Shown here piece after piece: positions 41,196 through 50,235 of a stretch of DNA of 64,000 bases (its first letter is position 1; the number at the start of each line of letters is the position of its first letter). The position numbers and the translations under genes are program-made. The DNA is from Ectobacillus ponti. Lineage in GTDB: Bacteria; Bacillota; Bacilli; Bacillales; Bacillaceae_G. The notes under the pieces are model-generated. The model worked only from the letters and a program-made list of their open reading frames with translations. It was not told the DNA's origin and did not search any database. Location of the stretch: NCBI RefSeq assembly GCF_024294785.1, contig NZ_JANCLT010000001.1, forward strand, positions 561,158-625,157, read 5' to 3'.

Positions 41196-42356
41196 TTATT
41201 TTGCTGATACCGTTTCTTCGTCTGGTTGCTTCGGCACGCCGTAGAATTCCTCGGCACGCTTCTGGCCGAAGCCTGGAATATGAATACCGTTAATGGTTTG
41301 GATCGGGCCGTACGGGTCACCGAGCGGCGCGCCCATGTTCAGCTGCTTCATCACACGGATGCGGCGGCGGCAGGCCGGACAATAGTCAGCCAAGTACGTG
41401 CCGTCTGCCAGCTGCAGGTCAAACTGCTGGGCAGCCAGAATTTCTTTGACATCCTGGATTTGATCATCGTTGCTGTAAGGACTGCTGCACTTTTTACAAG
41501 CACGTGTATCCACTTTTACAACCTCCTGATAGTTCATCGGAACGGCTGTCGCCAGCGGCCGGATCGGCACGTGGAACAGCTTGCCGAACGGGAAGTATAC
41601 AAGGAACAAAACAATTTCAACCTCGTGGATGAGACGGAGCTCAGGATGGAAGAATCCGCCGAGGAAGACATACGATACTGTCAATGCCAAGCCGGTAACT
41701 GCCGCGCCAAGCAGCAGGAGAAGCGGCAGAATGTCAAACTCAAATCGTTGGGTAACCCGCACATCCTTATTGATCGTGCGGCGGATGAGTGCCATTGTCG
41801 CACCGATCAGCAGCATCATTGCAAACATATTCAAGGAATTGTACATCAGCTCGGCCAGTACGCCGTCCGCCTTGATTTGTATCACCTGATGGTTGAACAT
41901 GATGACGCCGTATGTGTCAGCATCAATTAAGCTGAAACGGAAGAGACCGAACACAAGCCCCATTGTAAAAGCGAGAGAGCCAATGCAGCCCCAGGCAATC
42001 AGGAAGTGCTGCACGCCCCGGTACAAGCCGCGCTTAAAAATGAATTTTTGCAAAAAAATGTTTTCAAAGCCTGTTTTCACGATCGACAGCAGGTTGCGTT
42101 TCACCCTGTCTGCCGATTTCAAGTTGTGGATGCTTCGCTTTACGACTTGGCTGGTAGCTGGCCGGGCAAACCAGAAGCAAACGCGGATGACCATCCCGAT
42201 TGCAAATACGATCGACCCCAGCAAGTAGCCCAGCGTTGCCAAATCGATATGGACAAACTGGTCAGTTGAATACCAGACAACGAACACAAGCACCAATGTT
42301 GTCAAAAAAGAATAGAAGCGCGCTTTCGAATAAAATTTGCGCTCGATAATATCCAT
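41196..42356 (-). CDS. Membrane cytochrome b-like subunit with C-terminal Cys-pair domain
   Basis: 386 residues. About six membrane helices within residues 10-270 with candidate heme histidines in VQHFLIAWG (about 117), FNHQVIQ (about 153), RLIHEVEIVLF (about 248) and GKLFHVP (about 268). This resembles NarI/HdrE-type quinone-linked cytochromes b. A soluble C-terminal domain has two Cys pairs, CKKC (about 293) and CPAC (about 333), suggesting a zinc or rubredoxin-like site. It is the first gene of the operon and lies behind a class II Fnr promoter. It probably passes electrons between menaquinone and the Fe-S subunit. Confidence 0.87.
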   Translation of the reverse strand: MDIIERKFYSKARFYSFLTTLVLVFVVWYSTDQFVHIDLATLGYLLGSIVFAIGMVIRVCFWFARPATSQVVKRSIHNLKSADRVKRNLLSIVKTGFENIFLQKFIFKRGLYRGVQHFLIAWGCIGSLAFTMGLVFGLFRFSLIDADTYGVIMFNHQVIQIKADGVLAELMYNSLNMFAMMLLIGATMALIRRTINKDVRVTQRFEFDILPLLLLLGAAVTGLALTVSYVFLGGFFHPELRLIHEVEIVLFLVYFPFGKLFHVPIRPLATAVPMNYQEVVKVDTRACKKCSSPYSNDDQIQDVKEILAAQQFDLQLADGTYLADYCPACRRRIRVMKQLNMGAPLGDPYGPIQTINGIHIPGFGQKRAEEFYGVPKQPDEETVSAK

Positions 42357-42389
42357 GGTCTTGCCTCCCTTTCACCGGAAACCATTTGT

Positions 42390-42439
42390 TGCTTTCATTA
42401 TAGGTTTGCGTGAGCGAAATCACTGTGACGCACATCACA
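42390..42439 (-). promoter_or_regulatory. Fnr-dependent promoter of the oxidoreductase operon
   Basis: Perfect Fnr box TGTGACGCACATCACA at 42424-42439. On the minus strand a perfect TATAAT is at 42402-42397, placing the start near 42390 and the box centre about 41.5 bp upstream, the class II activator position. No -35 box is needed or seen. Confidence 0.88.
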
Positions 42440-42540
42440 TATAGATTTGACAATGTCGTGACATCAAGATGGATATTTTTGTAATATACAGGCGGGGACA
42501 GACACGAAGCTGCGAGGAAACAGGGGGCTGATGAAATGCA

Positions 42541-42580
42541 AAAAGCCGGTCCAGGAAGCAAATCCCGGACCGGCTGATGA
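42541..42580 (-). terminator. Terminator after the M14 peptidase gene
   Basis: Minus-strand stem AGCCGGTCCGGG/CCTGGACCGGCT with TTTTTG following, about 25 bp past the peptidase stop. Confidence 0.88.
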
Positions 42581-42603
42581 TTCTACATCATCAAATTGCC
42601 TTC

Positions 42604-44985
42604 TTATTTTTCAAACAGAGTGTTGGACAGCAGACGGAACAGATAGTCTGTGTGGTCACGGAAGCCAGGCTCCAAACCAATCAGTGTAACATCCTTGCCC
42701 TGCTCCTTCACCATGACAGGCTGGCCCTGGGCGCTGCTGCGATTGGCCCAATGGCCCGCCATGAAGAAGTCTGTTGTGTTTGCATATGTTGCCAGCACCT
42801 TATCGTTCTGCACGCCGCTGCCCGTGAACCAAGCCGGACGGTATACAAAGCCAATATCTTTTTGGCCGTAGCCTGCTGTTGCGCCGGTGCCCTCATAGTT
42901 CACCTTGACAATGCCGTTGCTGTTGGAGCCGCCGGCCATAATTGTATCATCTGTCAGACCGAGCGTTTTGGAAGCCGTGGAAGCGCCCGCACCCACTGCA
43001 ATATACTTGCCGCCGCGGCTGACGAAGCTGTTCACATTTGCTTGGAATGCATCGTACTGCGCCTGATCCTGCAAACCAAATTCCTTGTTGGCAGCGCTCA
43101 AGCTAAGGGAAATTAAGCTTGCTGTACCGCTGTATACAAAGGCATCATAAGCGCCTAGTCCTTGCTGCGCCACTTCTACAGGCGTCATTTCAGTTACTTG
43201 GAAGCCGAGGCGCTTCAGCGCCAGCTTTGTGCCTGCATGGGACTGCTGCTTGCCCATGCCGCCATCCTTCAAGATTGCAACCTTCACATTAGAGATGCTG
43301 GCTGCTCCTGCAGGTACTGCAGCTGTGCCAATCTGCAGGCCGGATGCTTTCACTGCCGCTGAAATCGTGTTGGCTGCCGCTGTTGTGTAGAAGCTGCCCT
43401 TTGCGTCGCGCTTCACTTCCACACCCTGCTGCAGCAAAGTGTTCACCAGCTTGACAGCCTGGACAGAGCTGTTTGGAATCAGGTATGGGCCTTTGCCGGA
43501 TACAGATCCTGAGCCAGTTACGTTGTTCACCTTTGTTGTAACCACATTCACGTCTGTTTGTACAGCTGTCGCCTGGAAGCCCCACAGCTCCGGCAGGCTC
43601 CACGCGGAAATATCATACATGGCAGGCGTATCATTGGTGATATCCTCGCCGTCCCACAGCATGGTGTTGGCAAGGCCGGCCTTTGCCTGATCCATTTTTA
43701 CCAGGAAGGTTCCCTGCGGGTATGTCTTCCCTTCTGCCGTGAAGGATTTTGCTGCCTGTACGACCTCAATATCGTTGTTCAGCAAGTGGTTGACTGCTTT
43801 ATATGTAACAGTCGGATCCTTTGGATCAACCGGCAGGACATACGCTTTCGGGAAGAAGCCTTCCTTATGGAACGGGTGGTCAAAGTTGATGCCGCGCTTA
43901 AACATTTCGATTTGGTCTGTAATCATGCCCTGCTTGTTTTGCGTTGCGAATTGCAATGCTCCCATAATGGCATTGTACATCCAGCGCACACCATCCAAAT
44001 CGTTTGTAGGCGTTTCCAGTGTGTGGCCGTATGCGCCGTGGTACATGGCGTACATTGGCGTAAAGATTGGCGGGTAGTCATCCCAGCCTGCCGAATCATT
44101 GCGCTGCGGGATATACACGCCTTCCATGTTCTGGTACAGGGAGCCTGTGAAGCCCGCTTTGTCGCTCATAATCTGTGCTTCCATCGCTTCTGCCTGCTTG
44201 TAAGCCCACTTGTTGTACAAGTCGTACTCATAGTTCGGGTTATGCGGCGGTGTGCAAGGCTCAATCAAGCCCTGGCGGTTTGGCGCATAATTTTTCACAT
44301 AGCCATGTGTATCCAGGAACACCATTGGATTCCATTCTTTAATCAAATCCACCGTTTCCCGTGTTTCCGGCTGGGATTGTGTAATAAAGTCACGGTTCAA
44401 ATCAATGCCGGCTCCGTTGAAACGAGTTGCGTTTACGCGGCCGTCAGGATTTTGCACAACATTGAAAATTAAGATATTGCTGCCTAGAATGCTCTTTGTA
44501 ACCGCATCATCCTGTGTCGCAAAACGCTCAATCAGCTGCAGCACCGCATCACTGCCGACGAATTCCGTTCCGTGAATGGAACCATTAATCATAATCGGCG
44601 TTTTGAACTCTGGATTTGCAGCAATCCAATCCTGCGCTTTTTGCGGATTTTTGAACATCTGCTTGCGCAGTGCCTGAATCTTGCCAAATTTGCCTTGTGT
44701 CTCCGGGTCTGCGATGGTTACTACGTACAGCGGATGGCCGTCAGCGGATGTGCCGCGCACTTCCACCTTCACACGGTTGGACTGCTTGGCAATTTCCTGC
44801 AGCTTGGCGCCGATTTTTGAGAACTTCGTAAAATCATAGTTTTCGCTGTTGAATTTGCTGCCGTCCTGCTCTTCATATGTATTTACGTTTGTCCACTTTG
44901 CCGGGTCGGCCAATACGTTTGCCCATGGTGCGCCTGTCAGAAGCCCGACTGCAACCGCACCGGCAATCATTGCTTTTTTCTTCAT
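42604..44985 (-). CDS. Secreted M14 zinc carboxypeptidase
   Basis: 793 residues with a signal peptide (residues 1-26, KKKAMIAGAVAVGLLTGAPWANVLA). The M14 peptidase domain spans about 45-370: zinc ligands in SIHGTEF (His138, Glu141) and a later His in FLDTHGY (about 235), substrate-binding NPDGRVNATR.NGAGIDLNRD, and catalytic Glu in HTLETPT (about 325). The remaining 400 residues hold beta-rich and glutamine-amidotransferase-like segments (VKVAILKDGG..., FVSRGGKYIAVGAGAS) seen in large Bacillus M14 proteins. It probably degrades extracellular peptides. It lies between fnr and the oxidoreductase operon but has no Fnr box. Confidence 0.9.
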   Translation of the reverse strand: MKKKAMIAGAVAVGLLTGAPWANVLADPAKWTNVNTYEEQDGSKFNSENYDFTKFSKIGAKLQEIAKQSNRVKVEVRGTSADGHPLYVVTIADPETQGKFGKIQALRKQMFKNPQKAQDWIAANPEFKTPIMINGSIHGTEFVGSDAVLQLIERFATQDDAVTKSILGSNILIFNVVQNPDGRVNATRFNGAGIDLNRDFITQSQPETRETVDLIKEWNPMVFLDTHGYVKNYAPNRQGLIEPCTPPHNPNYEYDLYNKWAYKQAEAMEAQIMSDKAGFTGSLYQNMEGVYIPQRNDSAGWDDYPPIFTPMYAMYHGAYGHTLETPTNDLDGVRWMYNAIMGALQFATQNKQGMITDQIEMFKRGINFDHPFHKEGFFPKAYVLPVDPKDPTVTYKAVNHLLNNDIEVVQAAKSFTAEGKTYPQGTFLVKMDQAKAGLANTMLWDGEDITNDTPAMYDISAWSLPELWGFQATAVQTDVNVVTTKVNNVTGSGSVSGKGPYLIPNSSVQAVKLVNTLLQQGVEVKRDAKGSFYTTAAANTISAAVKASGLQIGTAAVPAGAASISNVKVAILKDGGMGKQQSHAGTKLALKRLGFQVTEMTPVEVAQQGLGAYDAFVYSGTASLISLSLSAANKEFGLQDQAQYDAFQANVNSFVSRGGKYIAVGAGASTASKTLGLTDDTIMAGGSNSNGIVKVNYEGTGATAGYGQKDIGFVYRPAWFTGSGVQNDKVLATYANTTDFFMAGHWANRSSAQGQPVMVKEQGKDVTLIGLEPGFRDHTDYLFRLLSNTLFEK

Positions 44986-45231
44986 TTTTAAACCCCCTTA
45001 ATCATGCATAAACAAAAATACTTAACGAATAAATATTAAAGCAAGATTCATTTTATTTCGTTTTTTAAAACATTTCAACATTTTTTGTAAAATTCATATT
45101 TTCTATATATTTAAATTAAATTTCCATTCCTTTTTATGCCGCTCAGAATGATTCTGCAAATTTTGTCCGGCCATGTACATGACAGCTTCCTCCCTCTGTA
45201 CAATTAAGAGGACTCCAAAAAATAACAAATA
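44986..45231 (-). promoter_or_regulatory. AT-rich upstream region of the M14 peptidase gene
   Basis: About 245 bp without a gene. 45000-45130 is strongly AT-rich and should carry the peptidase promoter; AAGGGGG lies 8 nt before its ATG. No Fnr box or clear -35/-10 pair was found. Confidence 0.45.
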
Positions 45232-45287
45232 AAAAAAGACCAGCTGAAACCTCTGCCGGCAGCAGGTGTTCAAGCTGGTCTCTCTTA
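45232..45287 (-). terminator. Terminator after fnr
   Basis: Minus-strand stem AGAGACCAGCTTGAAC.../...TTTCAGCTGGTCT with an internal GC hairpin, followed by T7, just past the fnr stop. Confidence 0.85.
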
Positions 45288-45291
45288 TAAT

Positions 45292-45981
45292 CTATTCGAT
45301 ATTACAATAAGAAGCGGGGCAGTTCTCACAATTGATTTCCTGCTTTAAATACTCTAAGTCATGGATAATGATTTTCCGCCCTTCGAAGGACAAAATCCCC
45401 ATGCCCTTCAGCTCATTCAGTGTGCGGTTCACACTCTCCCGTGTCGTGGAGCTGAAATTGGCCAAGTCTTGGTTTGTGACTTGTACATCTAGTAAAATAC
45501 CGCTGTCAATCTCTTTGCCGTAGCTGTTCACCATCCGGATGAGCGTGGAATACAGGGCGCCCTTCTTGCCGTATAGTACGAGGTCACGGAATTTCGTATG
45601 CTGCTTCCGGATATGGTCCGTCATGACACGCATAAACTCGGCTGCAAATTCCGGGTTCACAAGCAGTTCCTTCTCAATGGCCTCATTCTTAATCACCAGC
45701 ACTTCGCTTTCCTCCAGCGCTTTCCCGCTGAACAAATACTTGCCGTTTTGCGAGAACACCATGAGTTCCCCCATGATGGAATTCGGCCCGCACAGCCGCA
45801 GACAAAGCTGCTTGCCATCGCCGGACAGCTTATTAACTTGAAATTTCCCCTTCAGTACAATGAAGAACCGGTCACCATCCTGCCCCTCACGAAACAAGTA
45901 GGTGTTCTTCTTCACTCTCATTGTTTGATAGGCCAGCTTCGACAAGTGGCTTACACTTTCGGCGCTTAACACGTTCGACAT
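45292..45981 (-). CDS. fnr: Anaerobic regulator Fnr (Crp/Fnr family, C-terminal Fe-S cluster)
   Basis: 229-residue Crp/Fnr activator: cyclic-nucleotide-like beta-roll (about 15-115), dimer helix, and winged helix-turn-helix (VTNQDLANFSSTTRESVNRTLNELKGMGIL, about 168-197). It ends NCENCPASYC: three cysteines spaced Cx2Cx4C at the very C-terminus, as in B. subtilis Fnr, where they bind an oxygen-labile [4Fe-4S] cluster with an Asp ligand. It lies 32 bp after moeB and is the last gene of the moeA operon, whose promoter has an Fnr box. Confidence 0.95.
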   Translation of the reverse strand: MSNVLSAESVSHLSKLAYQTMRVKKNTYLFREGQDGDRFFIVLKGKFQVNKLSGDGKQLCLRLCGPNSIMGELMVFSQNGKYLFSGKALEESEVLVIKNEAIEKELLVNPEFAAEFMRVMTDHIRKQHTKFRDLVLYGKKGALYSTLIRMVNSYGKEIDSGILLDVQVTNQDLANFSSTTRESVNRTLNELKGMGILSFEGRKIIIHDLEYLKQEINCENCPASYCNIE

Positions 45982-46013
45982 ACGCTCCTACCCCCTTCTA
46001 ATCGGCTGCATGG

Positions 46014-47036
46014 TCATCCAAAGTACCGCTGATACAGCGTTCTTGCTTCTTGTATGTCCTTTGTGCCATGGATGAGAACGCGGCCATCCTGAAACAGCAC
46101 GACCCGGTGCCCTTCCAATTCCGTCATGGCCAAATACGGATTGCGCTGCAGCGGCTGGCCGGTCCGTTTCATATGCTCTGCCAATTGTTCGAAATCGAGA
46201 GAATACGGCAGCCTCAGCTGCACCGTATCCCTGCCGCATAATACGGCCGCTTTGCTGCCGGTCTCTTCATTCAGTGCCGGATACGTCCGCGCTTCACCGC
46301 AGGACAGACAAGCCGCCTGCTTCTTCTTGCCCATGCGCAAAAACATATGGTCGTTGGCCCACACATCAAAGATTGCCAGCGATGGACGGACAGCTTCCTC
46401 CCGGCCCGTCAGCAGCTTGAGCGCCTCGGCCGCCTGATAGGAAACGGTCATGGCCACAGCCGGGCCGATGACCCCCACATTGTCACAGGTGAGGCTGTAT
46501 GCCGGCAGGTGCGGCAGCAGACAACGGAAGCAAGGTGTTTTGCCTGGAATGATGGCCATCGACATGCCGTAGCTGCCCGTACAGGAGCCGAATACCCAAG
46601 GAATGCTATATTGCTGGGAAGCGTCGTTCAGCAGCAGCCGCGTCTCAAAATTGTCAGTTGCATCTATCATAACATCAATTCCCTGCTCACAGTATGCCAA
46701 AATTTCCTTGGCTGACAATTCGCCGACTATGGCTTCAATCTGCACCTCGCTGTTAATTTGTGACAATCTCTGCTTCGCCGCCACAGCCTTCGGCAATCCG
46801 CGCTCGGCATCCTGCTCTGTATAGAGCTGCTGCCGCTGCAGGTTGCTCCAATCCACGTAATCACGGTCAATGATGGTCAGTCTGCCGACCCCCGCCCGCA
46901 CCAGCAGCTCGGCATTGCCGCAGCCAAGAGCTCCGGCGCCGACAATGAGGGCATGCTTCTGGCGCAATGCCTCCTGCCCCTGCTCGCCAATCGGCGCAAA
47001 ACGTGTTTGTCGGGAATACCGTTCATGGCTGCTCAT
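46014..47036 (-). CDS. moeB: ThiF/MoeB adenylyltransferase for molybdopterin synthase
   Basis: 340-residue E1-like enzyme. Nucleotide-binding motif [21 protein letters not shown] near residue 32, [24 protein letters not shown], and zinc-site Cys pairs CFRC (about 168) and CLSC (about 243). A roughly 90-residue C-terminal part has no clear rhodanese active-site Cys. It adenylates the C-terminal glycine of MoaD for thiocarboxylation. Its start overlaps moaC by 4 bp (ATGA). Confidence 0.92.
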   Translation of the reverse strand: MSSHERYSRQTRFAPIGEQGQEALRQKHALIVGAGALGCGNAELLVRAGVGRLTIIDRDYVDWSNLQRQQLYTEQDAERGLPKAVAAKQRLSQINSEVQIEAIVGELSAKEILAYCEQGIDVMIDATDNFETRLLLNDASQQYSIPWVFGSCTGSYGMSMAIIPGKTPCFRCLLPHLPAYSLTCDNVGVIGPAVAMTVSYQAAEALKLLTGREEAVRPSLAIFDVWANDHMFLRMGKKKQAACLSCGEARTYPALNEETGSKAAVLCGRDTVQLRLPYSLDFEQLAEHMKRTGQPLQRNPYLAMTELEGHRVVLFQDGRVLIHGTKDIQEARTLYQRYFG

Positions 47037-47521
47037 GCTTGATTCCTTCTATAATCACCGTTTTTTCCGCCTGTCTTCTCCACCAGATACGTAGGGCCAA
47101 TCACGATGCCTTTATCAATGGCCTTGCACATATCATAGATCGTCAAGGCACAGACAGAGGCTGCAGTGAGCGCCTCCATTTCCACGCCGGTGCTTCCCTT
47201 TGTTTTTACAAATGCGGCAATATGAAGCTCGTATTCTTCCCCGCGCTCCTCCCAGCGGAAGCTGAGGTCCACGCCGCTCAGCGAAAGCGGATGGCACATC
47301 GGGATGATATCTGCTGTTTTCTTTGCTCCCATAATGCCGGCCACCTGGGCGACAGACAACACATCCCCTTTCTTCACCTTGCCTTCCGCCATCTTTTCAT
47401 ATACGTCACGGGAGACAATGACACTGCTGGCGGCATGAGCCGTACGCGCTGTTTCTGTCTTTTCCGATATATCCACCATGCGGGCTTTTCCGCTTTCATT
47501 AAAATGTGTAAATTCACTCAT
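47033..47521 (-). CDS. moaC: Cyclic pyranopterin monophosphate synthase
   Basis: 162-residue MoaC. Conserved stretches: [16 protein letters not shown] at 15-30, [29 protein letters not shown] (about 55-84) with the active-site His, and [24 protein letters not shown] (about 112-135). It converts the MoaA product into cPMP during molybdenum cofactor synthesis. It lies 14 bp after moaD and is coupled to moeB. Confidence 0.96.
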   Translation of the reverse strand: MSEFTHFNESGKARMVDISEKTETARTAHAASSVIVSRDVYEKMAEGKVKKGDVLSVAQVAGIMGAKKTADIIPMCHPLSLSGVDLSFRWEERGEEYELHIAAFVKTKGSTGVEMEALTAASVCALTIYDMCKAIDKGIVIGPTYLVEKTGGKNGDYRRNQA

Positions 47522-47535
47522 GCTGCCATTCCTCC

Positions 47536-47766
47536 TCAGCCGCCGCTGACCGGCGGAATTAATGCTACCGTATCGCCTGCGCGAATCACTTCATCCTCTT
47601 CCGCAAACTCTTCGTTGACGGCTATCATCACACTGTTGTCCTGCAGATCATACTGCTCCGCCAATACCCGGCGCAGCTGTGACACCGTCAGCTCCTGTTC
47701 CTCAAGCACCAGGCGCGGCTGGCCGAATTTCTCCTTCAAATGGGCAAATACAAGCACTGTAATCAT
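47536..47766 (-). CDS. moaD: Molybdopterin synthase small subunit
   Basis: 76-residue ubiquitin-like sulfur carrier ending in Gly-Gly (IPPVSGG), the residue pair that is adenylated and thiocarboxylated. The start at 47766 overlaps the stop of moaE (ATGA), and it forms the heterotetrameric molybdopterin synthase with MoaE. The longer open frame upstream belongs to the moaE region. Confidence 0.94.
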   Translation of the reverse strand: MITVLVFAHLKEKFGQPRLVLEEQELTVSQLRRVLAEQYDLQDNSVMIAVNEEFAEEDEVIRAGDTVALIPPVSGG

Positions 47767-48215
47767 TGGTCCACCTCCGGCTTGCCAGTCGGGTAAGCAA
47801 CAGTTCCCTGCTGATTGCCAATCCACTCTTCCCCGTTTTCCCAATGCTCCTTCTTCCAGATCGGCACCATTTCCTTAATGCGCTCAATTGCGTGGCGATT
47901 GGCCTCGTATGCATGGGCGCGATGCGGGGAGGAAACTGCGATCACCACAGCGGCATCGCCGATTTCCAGACGCCCGATCCGGTGTACAATGGCGGATTTC
48001 GTGCCCGGCCACTTTTCTGCGATTTCCCTGCCGATTTGCTCCAGCTTGGCTGTTGCCATCGGCACATAGGATTCGTACTCCAAATACAGTGTTTTTTGCT
48101 CGCCGGTGAGCTCCCGTACCGTTCCGATAAAAGTTACGACAGCACCGGCATTGCGGTGCATCACGTGCTCCGTTACCTTGCCGGTGTCAATCGGAGTTGC
48201 AATAATTTCAAACAT
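47763..48215 (-). CDS. moaE: Molybdopterin synthase large subunit
   Basis: 150-residue MoaE. Typical motifs are GAVVTFIGTVRELT near residue 28, LEYESYVPMA, IVHRIGRLEIGDAAVVIAVSSPHRAHAYEA (about 82-111) and the active-site Lys region VPIWKKEHWENGEEW near 122-136. It transfers two sulfurs from MoaD thiocarboxylate to cPMP. It overlaps mobB upstream and moaD downstream. Confidence 0.96.
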   Translation of the reverse strand: MFEIIATPIDTGKVTEHVMHRNAGAVVTFIGTVRELTGEQKTLYLEYESYVPMATAKLEQIGREIAEKWPGTKSAIVHRIGRLEIGDAAVVIAVSSPHRAHAYEANRHAIERIKEMVPIWKKEHWENGEEWIGNQQGTVAYPTGKPEVDQ

Positions 48216-48714
48216 AACGCTGCTCCTTTACATATTGCTGAACCCAATTTATATATGCTGCTGCATCATGGACAGAAAAGACCGGAACCTCCGCTGTCAG
48301 CGGCTCCCATGCGAGGACTGCCCGCACGCGCGTTGCCTTCTCCAGCAAATCCAAGTCCTCTTCTGTCCGAATGCAGACCATTTTATCATAGTCCGCTTGC
48401 TTATAGCCCTCTATTACAATCACATCCATCTCCAAAGCGGTATAAAGGGCAATCCACTTTTCCAGGCCCTCCCCACGCAATGTCAGGACAAATGTTCCGT
48501 CCCCTTCCACTCCTGCTGCAGCGGCACCTGCTTCATAATGAAGCGTGGAATCCTTCCCGGCAGGCAGCTCCGGCTTCCCGCCGTGTCCATGGTGCTTGAC
48601 CGTGCCGACCCGGAAGCCGGCTTCCGTGAGAGAACGGACGATTTGCACGGCTGCCGTTGTTTTCCCGCTGTTTTGGTATCCGGCAATCTGCAAAATCACT
48701 GGCTTTATCGCCAT
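48208..48714 (-). CDS. mobB: Molybdopterin-guanine dinucleotide biosynthesis adaptor MobB
   Basis: 168-residue P-loop GTP-binding protein. Walker A AGYQNSGKTT near residue 11, then GFRVGTVKHHGHGG (about 33-46) and VIVIEGYKQ (about 95), typical of MobB. It assists MobA in making the guanine-dinucleotide form of the cofactor, the form used by NasA/NapA-type enzymes. It overlaps the end of moeA by 10 bp. Confidence 0.93.
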   Translation of the reverse strand: MAIKPVILQIAGYQNSGKTTAAVQIVRSLTEAGFRVGTVKHHGHGGKPELPAGKDSTLHYEAGAAAAGVEGDGTFVLTLRGEGLEKWIALYTALEMDVIVIEGYKQADYDKMVCIRTEEDLDLLEKATRVRAVLAWEPLTAEVPVFSVHDAAAYINWVQQYVKEQRYV

Positions 48715-49970
48715 TGGCCGGTTCCTTCTTGGTCATCCAGCAACAGGACATCAACCATGCTGCCGGCTTCCCAGCCGCGTGTGCCGCCCGGCAGCACAAT
48801 CAGGCAGTTCGCCTCAGCCAGCGAGGAAACAATATTAGATTTATCTTTTCCGGACGGCGCTGCATATAATCGGCCGCCGCTGAAGGACAGCTTGCCGCGC
48901 ACAAAGCGGTCAAATGGATTCGGCTTGGTGAAATCCTCCTGCAGCTCAGCCTGCACCCGCTGCGAATAGGGCCGCTTCATGCCCATCATGGCGCGGATGA
49001 CCGGCCGGGCAAACAGCTCAAAGCCTACATAGCAGGCTGATGGGTTGCCGGACAGCCCGAACAGCAGCTTGCCGTTCCGTTCGGCAGCAGATGTGACACT
49101 GCCGGGGCGCATCCCGATTTTATTGAACAACGGCTGTGCGCCAAGCTCCTGGTATACGGCCGGGATATAATCGAAATCCCCTACCGATACACCGCCTGTT
49201 GTCAGCACAAGATCAGCTTGCTCAAGCGCCTTCTTGACGGCAGCGAGCGTTTCGCCCAAGGTATCCTGCACTTTTCCGATATACAGCGGCTCCGCCCCGC
49301 TGCGGAGGACCTGCGACAGCAGCATATAGCCATTGCTGTTTCTGATTTTCCCCGGTGCCAGCGGCTCGCTTGGATCAAGCAGTTCGCTTCCCGTGGCGAT
49401 GACTGCCACAACCGGCTTGCGGAACACCGGCACCTCCGCATAGCCAAAGGTTGCCAGTTGTGCTACCGTGCCGGCATTGATCATCGTGCCCTGCCGCAGC
49501 AGCAGCTCGCCTTCCTCCATATCCTCGCCGATGCGGGAAATGTTCTCGCCTGTCTTCACCTTGCGCTTAATCTGGACATATAGAGCACCGTCCCGTTCTT
49601 CTTCTCGTGTCAGTTCGCGCATGATGACAGCATCGGCACCGTCCGGCATCGCGCCGCCGGTCATGATTTTCACCGCTTGTCCCCGCTCCACGCAGCCGCG
49701 CCACACATCGCCAGCCGCCACTGTACCGAGCACCTGCAGCCAGACAGGGCTGCCTTCTCCCGCCTGTTCCGTGGAAGCCGCACAAATGGCATAGCCATCA
49801 TACGGAGAACGGGTAAACCACGGTACAGGATGAGTTGTATATATATCTTGCGCCAGCACACGTCCGGTGCTTTCCTCCAGCTTTACGGCTTCCGCTTCCT
49901 TCAGCCGGGGAAATTGCATGACCCGCTGGACCGCTTCGGCAACCGGAATGGGTTTCCGCATCAATGTCAT
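48705..49970 (-). CDS. moeA: Molybdopterin molybdenumtransferase
   Basis: 421-residue MoeA. N-terminal RVLAQDIYTTHPVPWFTRSPYDGYA near residue 48-72, GGAMPDGADAVI (about 112), the MPT-binding VVAVIATGSEL and TTGGVSVGDFDY (about 243-254) and FGLSGNPSACYVGFE (about 305). It inserts molybdate into adenylated molybdopterin. GAGGC lies upstream of the ATG. It is the first gene of the moeA-mobB-moaE-moaD-moaC-moeB-fnr operon, behind an Fnr box. Confidence 0.95.
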   Translation of the reverse strand: MTLMRKPIPVAEAVQRVMQFPRLKEAEAVKLEESTGRVLAQDIYTTHPVPWFTRSPYDGYAICAASTEQAGEGSPVWLQVLGTVAAGDVWRGCVERGQAVKIMTGGAMPDGADAVIMRELTREEERDGALYVQIKRKVKTGENISRIGEDMEEGELLLRQGTMINAGTVAQLATFGYAEVPVFRKPVVAVIATGSELLDPSEPLAPGKIRNSNGYMLLSQVLRSGAEPLYIGKVQDTLGETLAAVKKALEQADLVLTTGGVSVGDFDYIPAVYQELGAQPLFNKIGMRPGSVTSAAERNGKLLFGLSGNPSACYVGFELFARPVIRAMMGMKRPYSQRVQAELQEDFTKPNPFDRFVRGKLSFSGGRLYAAPSGKDKSNIVSSLAEANCLIVLPGGTRGWEAGSMVDVLLLDDQEGTGQWR

Positions 49971-50030
49971 ACTTATCAGCCTCTTTTATAAAATAAATTG
50001 AATTCCCCTTGAACCGGGATGGATACGTAT

Positions 50031-50080
50031 ATGTTAGAATATAGCGAAATATATGTCCCTGTAGCGTGACATACATCACA
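50031..50080 (-). promoter_or_regulatory. Fnr-dependent promoter of the moeA operon
   Basis: Fnr box CGTGACATACATCACA at 50065-50080 (one mismatch to TGTGA-N6-TCACA). TATATT is at 50043-50038 on the minus strand, giving a start near 50031 and a box centre at about -41.5, the same geometry as the oxidoreductase promoter. Confidence 0.8.
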
Positions 50081-50196
50081 TTGTACAACAGAAGAGAGAG
50101 CGCTGTCACAGATTCTCCACTTTCTTTTTTACTTTGCCCTGTCCGGCACGGCACGCGGCTGCTGGAATCCCTCCCGAGCAAAAAAATCCCCATTCG

Positions 50197-50235
50197 TTAA
50201 AAAAGGAGACTGCCCATTATAAGGCACTCTCCTTG
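50197..50235 (-). terminator. Terminator after mobA
   Basis: Minus-strand stem AAGGAGAGTGCC/GGCAGTCTCCTT followed by T6, overlapping the end of mobA. It separates the moaA-moaB-mobA transcript from the moeA operon. Confidence 0.85.

Noticed and set aside
50081-50130. A further Fnr-like half site near the moeA promoter
   Set aside because: Only one TGTCACA-type half is present, without the second arm at the right spacing.
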